This document shows positions 7,122 through 16,542 of a stretch of DNA of 64,000 bases, one piece after another (the first letter of the stretch is position 1; every line of letters starts with the position of its first letter). The stretch spans positions 124,001 to 188,000 of the forward strand of contig CAVURO010000005.1 in NCBI GenBank assembly GCA_963743945.1, in the 5' to 3' direction. Below the pieces are notes generated by a model. That model saw nothing but the letters and a program-made list of their open reading frames with translations. It did no database searches and was not told where the DNA came from. The stretch comes from JACOTK01 sp963743945 (lineage in GTDB: Bacteria > Actinomycetota > Acidimicrobiia > Acidimicrobiales > CADCSY01). The position numbers and the translations under genes are program-made.

Positions 7122-9115
7122 ACTACGTCAACGGGATCATCGTCGGCATCCTGAACGGGTCCGCCTACGCGCTGATCGGGGTGAGCATCACGTTGATGTT
7201 CCGCTCCACCGGCGTGCTGTCCCTTGCGCACGCAGCCTTCGCAGCCTCGGCTGCCTACATCTACGCGAGCATGGCGGGCGAGCACGGCGTCAATGAGCTC
7301 CTGGCGGCCGCTGTGGCATTGGTGATCACGGTGCTCTACGGCCTCGTGGTCGAGCGGCTCGTGGCACGGCCGTTGCAACAGTCCTCGCCCACGATCAAGT
7401 TGATCTCGACGCTCGGTGTGATGGCGCTCACCATTGGGTTGTCACTGCTGATCTTCGGGTTCGAACCGATGGCGGCGCCGAACCTGTTGCCGGACAACGT
7501 GCTCACGCTGGGGGATCTCGGGATCAGCGTCCTTCAGATCACGACATTTCTCGTCTCGACCGGCATCCTGTTGGGTATCGGGGTCTTCCTCTTCCGCACC
7601 CGCTTCGGTCTGGCAGTGCGAACCATGGCCGAGGACGTGGACGTCGCCAGGCTGATGGGCGTTCCCGTCGGCGCCGTGTCACGTTTCAACTGGGCGTTGG
7701 GCGCCCTGATCGCAGGGGTCACCGGCATCCTGTTGGCGCCCACCTTCGGTTTCCTGACCGCAGCCACCTTTCCGCTGCTCATCATTCGAGCCCTGGTCGC
7801 GACGCTGTTCGGCGGTCTCTCGGGACTCGGCATGACGTTCGTGGGCGGGCTGACTATCGGGGTGGGCGAGTCGCTCACCATCCTGCTCTCCTCGTCTCCC
7901 GGGGCACAGGAGCTTGTGCTCCTGTGCATCGTGATAGCTCTGCTCGTTCTCCGACGGACCTGGCCCGTGGAGATCGGTGGCGATCAAAGCCTGATGGGAT
8001 CGGATCGTTCGTTGCACCTGCCTTCCCGGCTTTCCGGGGTCGTCGCGAACGTCCGGACGCGGCTCGCCCCCCTGGTCCTTCCATCGATGCTCTTGATGAG
8101 CGCGCTGCTTGTTGTGCCTCCGCTGCGCTCGGAGTACTGGGCTGCGGTGGGCGCCCGCGCGCTGTTCTACGTCATCGAGGCACTGAGCATGGTGGTCCTC
8201 GTCGGTTGGGGCGGGCAGGTCAGTCTCATGCACGGCGCCTACGTCGGGATCGGCGCGTTCGTCTGTGCCCGTCTCGTGCAGGTGGATGGGTGGCCCTTGG
8301 CACTTGCCATCCCGACGGCGGGGCTTGTGGGGATGGCGCTGGGTGCGCTGGTGGCGATCCCTGCACTCCGACTCTCGGGTATGCAGTTTGCCATTGCGTC
8401 ACTCGCATTTTCCGGCGCCGTGACCGAGTGGTTCCTTCGACGAACCTTTTTCACGCAAAGCTTTCCGAGAGGCACGCTCTTCGGCATCGACCTGTTCAGT
8501 GACAAGAACCTCTTCCTCGTCATGGTGGCCGTCACCGCCATCTTCTACCTGGCCACCTGGCTGTTGCGTCGTTCCATGTTCGGCACGGTCCTGCTGGTTT
8601 CCCGGGACCGACCGAATGTGATCGCCGGGGCCGGCGTGAGTCCGCGGATCATTCGCATCAAGAGCTTTGCACTCGCCTCGTTCATGGCGTCTGTCGGTGG
8701 AGCCTTCTACGGGGTGCTGCTCACCAGGTTCGCCCCTACCGATTTCACCGTGCTGATGTCCATCAGCCTCCTGGTGTACGCCGTCGTGGGAGGCATCGAC
8801 TCGCTGGCAGGCCCTGCGCTGGCGGGGCTGTTCTTCGGGGTCCTTCCGCAGGTTCTGCAACAACAGAGCACGTCGGTCAGCGCGCTGCCCGACGTGCTGG
8901 CAGGTGTGGCACTCCTTGCCCTTGTGGTGCTGCGACCTCGTGGTCTGGCGTCGATCTTCACGCGCAGACCCGCAAACACGTCGGTCGTCGCTGAATCAAC
9001 ACCGCCGAGCGAGCCCGCCGGCCGTGTTCGCGGCGTCCCGACGGGAGCCACGTCGGTCAACCCATCATTCATCGATCTCGACATGCTCGAGACCAGAGCA
9101 GGATCGTCGGTCTGA
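7118..9115 (+). CDS. Liv locus 1: fused LivH-LivM branched-chain amino acid-type ABC permease
   Basis: Inner-membrane permease of a HAAT/Liv-type importer, 665 residues, made of two permeases in one chain. Residues 1-290 are LivH-like (ILNGSAYALIGVSITLMFRS start; TRFGLAVRTMAEDVDVARLMG coupling region). Residues about 325-620 are LivM-like (VVLVGWGGQVSLMHGAYVGIGAF, and the RDRPNVIAGAGVSPRIIR coupling segment). A Ser/Thr/Pro-rich cytosolic tail of roughly 45 residues follows. Start GTG 7118 overlaps the UbiB-like stop; the last base of the stop is the first base of the next gene, so the whole block is translationally linked. It should pair with LivG (12853), LivF (13616) and the binding protein (11282). 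The solute is unknown; Liv-type systems in such bacteria also carry amides, short acids and aromatics. Confidence 0.92.
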   Translation: MNYVNGIIVGILNGSAYALIGVSITLMFRSTGVLSLAHAAFAASAAYIYASMAGEHGVNELLAAAVALVITVLYGLVVERLVARPLQQSSPTIKLISTLGVMALTIGLSLLIFGFEPMAAPNLLPDNVLTLGDLGISVLQITTFLVSTGILLGIGVFLFRTRFGLAVRTMAEDVDVARLMGVPVGAVSRFNWALGALIAGVTGILLAPTFGFLTAATFPLLIIRALVATLFGGLSGLGMTFVGGLTIGVGESLTILLSSSPGAQELVLLCIVIALLVLRRTWPVEIGGDQSLMGSDRSLHLPSRLSGVVANVRTRLAPLVLPSMLLMSALLVVPPLRSEYWAAVGARALFYVIEALSMVVLVGWGGQVSLMHGAYVGIGAFVCARLVQVDGWPLALAIPTAGLVGMALGALVAIPALRLSGMQFAIASLAFSGAVTEWFLRRTFFTQSFPRGTLFGIDLFSDKNLFLVMVAVTAIFYLATWLLRRSMFGTVLLVSRDRPNVIAGAGVSPRIIRIKSFALASFMASVGGAFYGVLLTRFAPTDFTVLMSISLLVYAVVGGIDSLAGPALAGLFFGVLPQVLQQQSTSVSALPDVLAGVALLALVVLRPRGLASIFTRRPANTSVVAESTPPSEPAGRVRGVPTGATSVNPSFIDLDMLETRAGSSV

Positions 9116-10674
9116 TGAGCATCCGGTCGTCACGGGTTCGATTCTCCCTGAGAACGGCGGTCATGGTCCTCACGGCCACGGCGTTGGTTGCGTCCATCAG
9201 GCCTGCGGTGGCGCAGAGTCCTCCCGTCGAGTTGCCGGCTTCGTACCAGATGGCGGCGACGGCCAAGCCGTTTTCGCTCGCCCTCAGTGCTCCGGCAGTG
9301 CTGCCCATCTTCGTCGACGTCGGACTCGGGGTCTCGTCGGCTCAGCTCAACAACCAGCCGTTCGCCATGGCGGATGCTGCCCCCTTCTCCATCCCGCTCC
9401 TGGGCGCCCTTGATCTCCTTGGTGGTCCAGAGGGTCTTGTGCGCGACTTCCTGCCGGAGATCCTGATCGGCATTCCCAGCCTGTGGGGAGGTGATCCCCT
9501 GCCGATCGACGCCGAGACGATCCTTCCGCCCGAGGTCAAGACCTATCTCAACGAGTTGCTGGCGATCGGCATTCCGAAACTTCGGTCCGCGTCCTGCACG
9601 GCATTTTGGCCCCAGGAGCCCCGCGACGTGACATGCGGCAACCCGGTGAGCATCCTTGACGTGATCAGGTTCAAGGAATTCGGGGGCAAGGCTGCGAACA
9701 CCTCGATTGCCGGCAACGCCAAGGCGGTCGGATCGCGGGCCGAGTCCATGATCAAGGAGATCGCGACAGCCGATGCGGGAGGGATCCTCCCCGGACTGAA
9801 GGTGGGCGAGATCTCCTCCTACGCGTTCGGAAAGCCCGAAGGCTCTCTGCTGTCTGCAGGCGCCGGGGTCAAGGTTGAGGACGTGGACATCCTTGGGCTC
9901 ATCAAGATCGACTCCGTCGAGACATCCATGAGCGCATCGATGTCGGGAGAGGAGGGCTCGGGGAAGACCGAGCTCGAGCCGTGTCAGGTCAAGGGCCTCA
10001 CGTTGTTGGGCATGCCCGCAAAGGTGACCGATCACGGCCTGGAGTTCGAGGACTCCGGTCTGGTGGGCGGCATCGCCCGGCGGGTGTTCGGTGAGGACCG
10101 TAACGGGCAGGATTTCGCGGAGAAGGTTCAGGCCGCTCTGGCCAAGGCAGGGGTCTCCCTGGAGGTGCGAGGAACTCGCTCGGCCAAATCCGGCGACAAC
10201 GGAACGGCTGAAGCGATGAGCGGGGCATGTGTCTCGGTAGGTGTGGACATTCCGGTCAGCAGCACGCAGATCAAGATCAACATCGGTGATGTCGGGCTGA
10301 AGATGTCGGCCTCCGGCGCCGACGATCTCGCACTGAACTTCGGCAGCCAGGTGGTTGCACCGCCTCCTCCGGCCCCGTCCTCCCCGACCACCCCGGCATC
10401 AGCTCCCTCCCAGGTCCTGGCGACGCCCCTGAGCTCGAAAGACTTCGTGGCGGGCCCGGTGTCCCCTCCCGAGTTGAGCATCGGGGCTCCGGTGGCCGGA
10501 TTGCCGACCACTCCGACGCCGCCGGGGTCAAACCAGGTCGCCCTGAGTGCACGCCCGATCTCATCGGAGTGCGGTGTCAAGTGCGTCTTTCCGCCGTTTG
10601 CACTGCTTGCGCTGGCGACACCGTTCCTGGTCGTCGTTCGCCGGATGCCCGGGCGACGGCGCTTTGAGTTTTGA
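9115..10674 (+). CDS. Liv locus 1: secreted, C-terminally anchored protein of unknown function
   Basis: Unrecognised 519-residue exported protein. It has a signal peptide (basic RSSRVRFSLR, hydrophobic stretch, likely cut after AVA at about residue 33), a long body rich in beta-type repeats (VKVEDVDILGLIKIDS, then IKINIGDVGLKMSA), six or so cysteines including a C-terminal CGVKC, a Pro/Ser/Thr-rich spacer (about 405-490), and a final hydrophobic helix ending in RRMPGRRRFEF. This is the plan of a cell-surface protein held by its C-terminus, but no LPxTG motif is visible. It starts on the last base of the permease gene and lies in the same operon. A protein of the same plan (38570) precedes the binding protein of Liv locus 2, so a role in the import system is inferred. 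Confidence 0.75.
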   Translation: MSIRSSRVRFSLRTAVMVLTATALVASIRPAVAQSPPVELPASYQMAATAKPFSLALSAPAVLPIFVDVGLGVSSAQLNNQPFAMADAAPFSIPLLGALDLLGGPEGLVRDFLPEILIGIPSLWGGDPLPIDAETILPPEVKTYLNELLAIGIPKLRSASCTAFWPQEPRDVTCGNPVSILDVIRFKEFGGKAANTSIAGNAKAVGSRAESMIKEIATADAGGILPGLKVGEISSYAFGKPEGSLLSAGAGVKVEDVDILGLIKIDSVETSMSASMSGEEGSGKTELEPCQVKGLTLLGMPAKVTDHGLEFEDSGLVGGIARRVFGEDRNGQDFAEKVQAALAKAGVSLEVRGTRSAKSGDNGTAEAMSGACVSVGVDIPVSSTQIKINIGDVGLKMSASGADDLALNFGSQVVAPPPPAPSSPTTPASAPSQVLATPLSSKDFVAGPVSPPELSIGAPVAGLPTTPTPPGSNQVALSARPISSECGVKCVFPPFALLALATPFLVVVRRMPGRRRFEF

Positions 10675-10712
10675 GTCATGGAAATCGACGTACGACCTGA
10701 AAGGGGATACAC

Positions 10713-11237
10713 ATGAATATCAAGTTCGGTGACGAGACGAGCGGCACCCACGTCGGGGCGCTGCAGAGCCATCCGCTCACGTCCGAGATGGTCGAGACCG
10801 TGGTCGATCGGCAACAGATGAGGCGCAGGGGTCTCTACGACTGGCGCCAACTCGTCGGCGCAGCATCGATGTTCATGGGCATGACCGCCATCATGATCGC
10901 CTGGTACGCGATCGGCGGGGAGGACTCGGTCTGGCGCCAGCTCCCCTATGTCACCTCGGGAGGCATCGGCGGTGCGGGACTCATTGCCATCGGCGTCACG
11001 CTGCTGGTCTCGTACGAGCACTCCTGCGACCGTGATGCGATCGCCGGCATGAGAAACGCCTTCCTTGGCCGCATCGACGAGTTGGAGGGAGCGTTGTCCG
11101 CCGTTTCACACGAGGTGACCTTGCTCCGTGAGAGCAATGCCATCGATCTTCGCGAGGCGGCGCCGAAGGCTGCGGCAGTGACGGCGGCGCCCCGTCGCGC
11201 CCCGCGCCGCAAGGCGCCGGTTCGGATCACGCAGTAG
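10713..11237 (+). CDS. Liv locus 1: small two-helix membrane protein with SGGI motif
   Basis: Unrecognised 174-residue membrane protein. Two hydrophobic helices (about residues 45-67 and 83-106) flank WRQLPYVTSGGI; a coiled-coil-like helix (about 112-145) follows and the tail is rich in Ala, Lys, Arg and Pro. AAAGGGG lies eight bases before ATG 10713. It sits between the anchored protein and the binding-protein gene. The small protein ending Liv locus 3 (48686) has the same layout with QIPWLVSGGI at the same place, suggesting a family of accessory subunits for these importers. Function unknown. Confidence 0.75.
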   Translation: MNIKFGDETSGTHVGALQSHPLTSEMVETVVDRQQMRRRGLYDWRQLVGAASMFMGMTAIMIAWYAIGGEDSVWRQLPYVTSGGIGGAGLIAIGVTLLVSYEHSCDRDAIAGMRNAFLGRIDELEGALSAVSHEVTLLRESNAIDLREAAPKAAAVTAAPRRAPRRKAPVRITQ

Positions 11238-11281
11238 ACGACCGGTCGAGCTCGTTTCAGTCGCCACCACGGGGGGATCAG

Positions 11282-12856
11282 ATGCAGTTCAGAAGTTTCA
11301 TGTCAAAGGCAACGCTCCAGATCGTCGGCATCGTCATCGCCGGCTCGCTGCTGGCCACCGCGTGTGGAAGTCGGCTGCCGCCCGCGAGCACCGTCTCGAG
11401 CGGGGAGATGGATTCGCCGGCCGCCACCGGCGGGACACCCGTGGCATCAGGGTCAACCGAGTCGGCGTCGGGCGATGCATTGGCTGCACCGTCATCGGCG
11501 CCCTCGACGCCGTCAGGAGCAGGCGCGAACACGCCAAAGGGCTCCACCGCAGCAGGTGCAGGCGCTGCGCCCACGGGTGCAGGCGCTGCGCCCGCCGGGG
11601 GTCCGGCCGGCGCTCCCGTTGCCGGTGATCCGCCCCCACTTGCCTTGGCCGGACCGAGTGATCAGGGAGTGACCGATACCGAGATCCGTATTGGACTCGA
11701 TGCCCCACTTTCCGGATTCGCAGCCTTCATGGGTGAAGAGGTGTTGGGGGCCACCGATGCGTATTTCCAGATGGTCAACGCCCAGGGCGGCATCAACGGC
11801 CGCAAGATCACGCTCGTCTCCTACGACGATCGCATCGACTTCTCCCAGATGTTGATCAACGCCCGAAAGCTCTACGAAGAGGACAAGGTCTTCGCGCTGG
11901 TCGTGACCATCGCCGACCCCGTTCTCGACTACGTGACCAGGAACAACATCCCTACGTATGTTCTCGGAATCTCGGCGCCACCGTTCGAGTCGAAGTACCC
12001 GACCACCTTTCCCATGATCGGCAACGCCCTCCTGGGCACCCACGCCATGATGGCCGGCCTGCTGGAGAAGGGCGTCGTGAAGCCGGGGATGCGGGTCGCG
12101 GTCGCGTATGACACGTTCCTCGATGCCAGCCCCTATGTCCCCTTCATCAAGGAGGGATGGGAGAAGTCGGGGGCAGAGGTCGTATCGATGGACCCGTTCA
12201 CCATCACCAATGGTGACTGCACCCCGCTCGTCCTGAAGATGAAGCAACTCAACATCGATTACTGGGATCTGGTCTCCTTGGGATGGGTGCTCTGCCTCGC
12301 CGCTGCGCAGCGACAGAACTGGAGACCGAACGTCGGATGGGGTGGATGGATGTCCTCCATCGCTGCTCTCACGGTTCAGGCCGGTCCGTACAGCGAGAAC
12401 ATGTGGACGATGAACCTGGGGGACCTCCCCGATGGGAGCCCGCGCTTTTCCGAGCCTCAGCCTGCCCACAAGATGTATGCAGCGGCCCTGAAGAAATACC
12501 ATCCGAACCTCGCCGTGACCGAGCACATGAACTCGCCCGCGACGCTTGGCTACTGGGTTGCTGCACAGGTCCTGGTGAAGGGCTTGCAGGCTCAGACCGG
12601 CGCCGTCACTCGGGATGGCGTCATCAAGTGGACCCAGGCGCTATCGGACTACGACCCCGGCGTGACCCCGCCGATCAAGGCCTTCCGTCCCGACTGCAAG
12701 ACAGGTACGGCGCTTGCGTGGGTGGCGCAGTGGCATTGGGAGGGCAACAACATCTCGTACGTGAATCGTTCGGGATACAACAAGAGTCCGTACGAGGAGA
12801 TGTACGGCGGCGAGTGCTATGTGACGAAGCTCTCGAACCGAGTGGCGGCGAAGTGA
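11282..12856 (+). CDS. Liv locus 1: ABC importer substrate-binding lipoprotein
   Basis: Periplasmic-binding-protein type 1 (LivJ/amide-binding-like) receptor, 524 residues. The signal peptide ends in a lipobox with Cys28 (SLLATAC), so it should be lipid-anchored outside the membrane. A long Ala/Gly/Pro/Thr linker (about 30-125), partly made by an 18-base direct repeat, carries the ligand domain, which begins GVTDTEIRIGLDAPLSGFAA and includes AQGGINGRKITLVSYDD. GGGGGA precedes ATG 11282; ATG 11300 is a possible later start. The stop overlaps the LivG start (GTGA). Ligand not predictable. Confidence 0.92.
   Translation: MQFRSFMSKATLQIVGIVIAGSLLATACGSRLPPASTVSSGEMDSPAATGGTPVASGSTESASGDALAAPSSAPSTPSGAGANTPKGSTAAGAGAAPTGAGAAPAGGPAGAPVAGDPPPLALAGPSDQGVTDTEIRIGLDAPLSGFAAFMGEEVLGATDAYFQMVNAQGGINGRKITLVSYDDRIDFSQMLINARKLYEEDKVFALVVTIADPVLDYVTRNNIPTYVLGISAPPFESKYPTTFPMIGNALLGTHAMMAGLLEKGVVKPGMRVAVAYDTFLDASPYVPFIKEGWEKSGAEVVSMDPFTITNGDCTPLVLKMKQLNIDYWDLVSLGWVLCLAAAQRQNWRPNVGWGGWMSSIAALTVQAGPYSENMWTMNLGDLPDGSPRFSEPQPAHKMYAAALKKYHPNLAVTEHMNSPATLGYWVAAQVLVKGLQAQTGAVTRDGVIKWTQALSDYDPGVTPPIKAFRPDCKTGTALAWVAQWHWEGNNISYVNRSGYNKSPYEEMYGGECYVTKLSNRVAAK
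11555..11593 (+). repeat. 18-base direct repeat in binding-protein linker
   Basis: GGTGCAGGCGCTGCGCCC occurs at 11555-11572 and 11576-11593 (21-base period) and encodes repeated Ala/Gly linker residues (AGAAPTGAGAAP). It is probably an in-frame slippage expansion of the lipoprotein tether. Confidence 0.8.
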
Positions 12857-13623
12857 GCACACTCCTCGAGATGGTGGACATCACCGTGCGCTTCGGGGTG
12901 TTGACCGCCAATGACGATGTCTGCCTGACGGTTGATGAAGGAGAGATCGCCGCACTCATCGGGCCCAACGGTGCAGGCAAGACGACGCTGTTCAATGTCG
13001 TCGCGGGTGTTCAGATTCCGACAACCGGGAGGGTCATGCTGGGCGGTCGCGACATCACCGAGCTCACGCCCGAGGCCCGGGCGCGCCTCGGTGTCGCTCG
13101 CACCTTTCAGAACCTGTCCATCGCGACCAACCTCACCGTGCTCGAGAATGTGATGGTCGGCCTCGGTCGCTTCTGGCACGTCGGTTTGATCAGCTCGATG
13201 CTGCGGTTGCCGCACGCCCTTCGCCAGGAGCGTGCCATCCGGAGTGTTGCGATGCGATCCCTGGCCTTCGTGGGCTTGGAGCGCTCGGCGACGCGCACTG
13301 CAGGCGATCTCCCGTATGGGGATCGTCGTCGACTGGAGGTGGCACGTGCGCTTGCGCTCGGTCCCCGTCTGTTGCTGCTGGACGAGCCCTCCGCCGGGAT
13401 GGGCCCCGCGGAGACGATCGAGCTGGCAGAGGTGATCGCTCACGCACAGCGCGAGATGGGCGTGAGCGTGCTCGTCGTGGAACATGACATGTCGTTCGTG
13501 CGCCTGATCGCCACCAGTGTGACCGGGCTGGAGTTCGGCCGAGTCATCGCACGTGGAGCCACCGACGACGTGTTGTCCGATCCGGTCGTCGTTGACGCGT
13601 ACTTGGGGAAGGCCCATGTCTGA
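12853..13623 (+). CDS. livG: Liv locus 1: LivG-type ABC ATPase
   Basis: ATP-binding subunit, 256 residues from GTG 12853, which overlaps the binding-protein stop. Walker A GPNGAGKT, Q-loop ARTFQNLSI, the LivG-type signature LPYGDRRRLEVARAL (instead of LSGGQ), Walker B LLLLDEPSAGM and switch His (VVEHDMSFV) are all present, as is the C-terminal VVVDAYLG characteristic of LivG. Longer readings beginning at 12283 are out of register with the binding protein and are not the gene. It powers the LivH-LivM permease with LivF. Confidence 0.93.
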   Translation: MSTLLEMVDITVRFGVLTANDDVCLTVDEGEIAALIGPNGAGKTTLFNVVAGVQIPTTGRVMLGGRDITELTPEARARLGVARTFQNLSIATNLTVLENVMVGLGRFWHVGLISSMLRLPHALRQERAIRSVAMRSLAFVGLERSATRTAGDLPYGDRRRLEVARALALGPRLLLLDEPSAGMGPAETIELAEVIAHAQREMGVSVLVVEHDMSFVRLIATSVTGLEFGRVIARGATDDVLSDPVVVDAYLGKAHV

Positions 13624-14356
13624 GTTGCTGTCGGTGCGCGACCTTCATGTCTCCTACGGCCCCGTTCCGGTGGTTCGAGGGGTTGACCTCGACGTACATG
13701 AGGGTGAGATGGTGGCCATCGTCGGACGAAACGGCGCCGGAAAGACCACGACGTTGCGCTGTCTTGCCGGTCTCCTGGCGCCACTCTCCGGTTCGATCCA
13801 CTTCGGCGGTCGTGACGTCACCGGTCTTGGATGTGAACAGCGAGTTCGGATCGGAATCAGCCTTTCGCCCGAGGGCAGGGGGATCCCGCCGGGATTGACC
13901 GTTCGCGAGAACCTCGCCGTGGGTGCGTTCACCCGAAAGCTGGGACGGCAGGAGATCGACGCCGAGATCGAGCGGGTCACGGCACAGTTTCCTCGATTGC
14001 GGGAACGAATCCATCAGCGCGCCGGGAGTCTCTCGGGCGGTGAGCAGCAGATGCTCGCCGTCGCTCGGGGTCTGATGGCGGCGCCAAGGATCCTGATCGT
14101 CGATGAGCCATCCCTCGGTTTGGCTCCCATCGTGGTCGAGCAGCTCTACGAGCTCTTCGTGTCGCTACGGGACGAAGGAATGACGCTGCTGCTCGTCGAG
14201 CAGTACGTCGAGATCGTGCTGGCGGTCGCCGACCGCGCCTACGTACTCGACAAGGGGTCGGTGGCCTTGAGCGGCTCGGCACGGGAGCTCCGCGAGTCCC
14301 CCGAGTTGGTCGACACCTACCTGGCCGGCTCGGCGGCCGGCGTGCTCCCTGTGTAA
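13616..14356 (+). CDS. livF: Liv locus 1: LivF-type ABC ATPase
   Basis: Second ATP-binding subunit, 246 residues; ATG 13616 overlaps the LivG end by eight bases. Walker A GRNGAGKTT, the LivF hallmark SLSPEGRGIPPGLTV, signature LSGGEQQMLAVARGL, Walker B ILIVDEPSLGLAP and switch segment LLVEQYVEIVL are intact. It forms the ATPase heterodimer with LivG. The final TAA shares its last base with the next start. Confidence 0.93.
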   Translation: MSELLSVRDLHVSYGPVPVVRGVDLDVHEGEMVAIVGRNGAGKTTTLRCLAGLLAPLSGSIHFGGRDVTGLGCEQRVRIGISLSPEGRGIPPGLTVRENLAVGAFTRKLGRQEIDAEIERVTAQFPRLRERIHQRAGSLSGGEQQMLAVARGLMAAPRILIVDEPSLGLAPIVVEQLYELFVSLRDEGMTLLLVEQYVEIVLAVADRAYVLDKGSVALSGSARELRESPELVDTYLAGSAAGVLPV

Positions 14357-15393
14357 TGAGGCCGGCGCGGCGCAGAAGGACAAAGGGGCCGAATCGATCG
14401 ACGAACTCACGACAGGGTCTGGGCCTGCGCGGCGCGACCAACATCGGCATCTCCCTGTTGGCCGTGGTGCTGGTTGCCGTGTTCATCAATGCCAGAACGA
14501 CCGGCGACGGTACGACGGGCGATGCGAAGGACGCGGCGAGCCCGACCACGACATCCCCGCAGGAAACGCCACTGACCACCTACGAGCGGACACTTCGCAT
14601 GGAGGTCGCTGCCTATGTCGGGTACGGTCAACATGTCGAAAGTCTCATACGCCGTCCCGTCGGAGAACGTTCCGACAGTGCGACGATTGCGACCGACGCC
14701 ACCCCCTTCGTCGCGATCATCGACAACACGAACGCGATTGTGAAGAGGCTTGTGGCCCCAGCGGCGGCAAGGCAGGCTCGATCGTACGCGCTGCAATCGG
14801 GGGAGGTGCTGCGGGCCAGTGTGTCAGCGCTTCGGGACACATCGGTCGACCCCCTCGTTCGGGTCGCCATGGCGGCTCGGCTGAAGCTTCTCGCCGACCG
14901 CATCTTTGATCGTGTCCGGGTGTCGTTGGATCGAGCTGCGCAGCCCAACGCCGAGGACGTGGCAGCGCGGCTTCGAGTCCAACCGGTCGCTCCTTCCTAT
15001 GATGCAGACGGCATCGCTCCGCAGTTCGACGGTATCGCGATGCAGATGCCTGCGGTCGAGGTGGAGGTGGAGGAATCGGCATGGCGCAGTGTCGTCTCGA
15101 CGCAGGCGGCGGTCCTGACCAAGGTGCTCGGCGCGCCCGTCCCCGACCCGCTCACGATGGCGGAGGTGGTCGATCGGCTTGCCCTTCGGCTTGCCGATGA
15201 GGGACTGACCGAGGCAGGTCGTGTCTTCAGACTTGCCGCGCTCGTCGGCATCGAGTCGGCGATAGCCCGGCAGCAGGGTTCCATCGCACTTGCCGACGCC
15301 CTCGGCAAACAATGCCGCCACCTGTGGCGAACAGGTGCCGAGGGCGCCGATGTTCCGACCATCGACCCCCAACCCACCGGAAGGAAGCCCTGA
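14356..15393 (+). CDS. Single-pass membrane protein of unknown function ending Liv locus 1
   Basis: Unrecognised 345-residue protein. A basic N-terminus (RPARRRRTKG) and one hydrophobic helix (about 35-51) are followed by a Thr/Ser/Pro stretch and a long alpha-helical domain, so most of the protein should be outside the membrane. It has no cysteine pattern or known catalytic motif that I can see. It is joined by one-base overlaps to livF upstream and to the acyl-CoA dehydrogenase downstream (ATG 15393), so it is in the same transcript. A role as an importer accessory or envelope protein is a guess from context. Confidence 0.65.
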   Translation: MRPARRRRTKGPNRSTNSRQGLGLRGATNIGISLLAVVLVAVFINARTTGDGTTGDAKDAASPTTTSPQETPLTTYERTLRMEVAAYVGYGQHVESLIRRPVGERSDSATIATDATPFVAIIDNTNAIVKRLVAPAAARQARSYALQSGEVLRASVSALRDTSVDPLVRVAMAARLKLLADRIFDRVRVSLDRAAQPNAEDVAARLRVQPVAPSYDADGIAPQFDGIAMQMPAVEVEVEESAWRSVVSTQAAVLTKVLGAPVPDPLTMAEVVDRLALRLADEGLTEAGRVFRLAALVGIESAIARQQGSIALADALGKQCRHLWRTGAEGADVPTIDPQPTGRKP

Positions 15394-16537
15394 TGCAGCC
15401 CATGCTCCTGAGCGATGAGCAGGAGGCCTATCGAAGGTCCATTCGCCGGCTGTGTGGCGACCACGTCGCCCCTTTGCACGGGAGGTCGACGAGTCGGGAG
15501 CGTTCCCGTGGAAGACCTACGAACGTCTGGTCGAGGCAGGCATCCTCGGCCTGGGGATACCCGAGCAGTACGGCGGCACCGGCGCCGATCAGGTCTCACA
15601 GGCGATAACGATCGAGGAGCTTGCCCGCGCCTGTGGGTCGACAAGTCTCATCATGCAGATCTCGAAGTTGGCCACGATCCCGATCCTGATGTGGGGCAGC
15701 GAGGACCTCAAGCAGCGATACCTGCCGGGGATCGTGAGTGGTCGATTTCAGGCGGCGTACTGCCTGTCCGAGGCGGAGGCCGGCTCGGACGTTGCGGCCA
15801 TGACCACGACGGCTCGCCATGAAGGGTCGGAGTACGTGCTCTCCGGGAACAAGGCCTGGGTCAGCAATGCCGGCATCGCCGAAGCGTCGATCGTCTTTGC
15901 CAAGACGGAGCCCGGGGCGGGCCATCGTGGCATATCGGCATTTGTCGTCGACAACGGACCGGGGGTACGTGTCACCAGGCTTTACAACAAGCTCGGCATG
16001 AGGGCATCACCAACCGGGGACGTGAGCTTCGAAGAGGTCCGTGTCCCGGAGGCGAACCTCCTCGGGAACGAGGGAGACGGGTTCCGTATCGCCATGAGCG
16101 CGCTCGATCGGTCTCGTCCGGGTATCGGCGCTCAAGCTGTCGGCATCGCACAGGGAGCCCTGGACGCCGCGCTGGCATACCTCAAGCAGCGCCAAGCCTT
16201 CGGAAAGCGAATTGCCGACTTTCAGGGTCTGCAGTTCATGGTTGCCGATGCCGTGATGTCGATCGAGGCGGCGCGCGGACTGGTTTACGCAGCACATGCC
16301 ATGATCGACGCCGATCACCCCGATCTCACCCGCATGGGAGCGATGGCCAAGTGCATGGCCTCCGACGTTGCCATGCAGGTGACCACCGACGCCGTGCAGC
16401 TGTTCGGTGGTCTGGGCTACACGAGCGAAGCGCCCGTCGAGCGCATGATGCGCGACGCCAAGGCAACGCAGATCTACGAGGGCACCAATCAGATCCAGCG
16501 CATGGTGGTTGCCCGCAAGGCCCTCGAGGGGGGCTGA
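15393..16537 (+). CDS. Acyl-CoA dehydrogenase, frameshifted near the 5' end
   Basis: FAD-dependent acyl-CoA dehydrogenase (alpha,beta-desaturation of acyl-CoA). The N-terminus is in one frame from ATG 15393 (LLSDEQEAYRRSIRRLCGD) and the remainder in another from about 15476 (AREVDESGAFPWKTYERL onwards). One missing base, most simply a G in TTTGCACGG at 15473-15481, restores DHVAPLAREVDESG. The remaining domains are intact: YCLSEAEAGSD, the WVSNAG flavin segment, QRQAFGKRIADFQ, the QLFGGLGY motif, and EGTNQIQRMVVAR. The catalytic-base region reads MRDAKATQIYEGTNQ, with Glu in the usual short-chain position. Coordinates are those of the repaired gene (381 residues). Read literally, translation could only start internally near 15452. 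Confidence 0.85.
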
Positions 16538-16542
16538 TCAGA

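Noticed and set aside
10440..10674. LPXTG sortase signal on the locus 1 surface protein
   Set aside because: No LPxTG-like pentapeptide precedes the C-terminal helix, unlike the locus 2 protein; only membrane anchoring can be argued.
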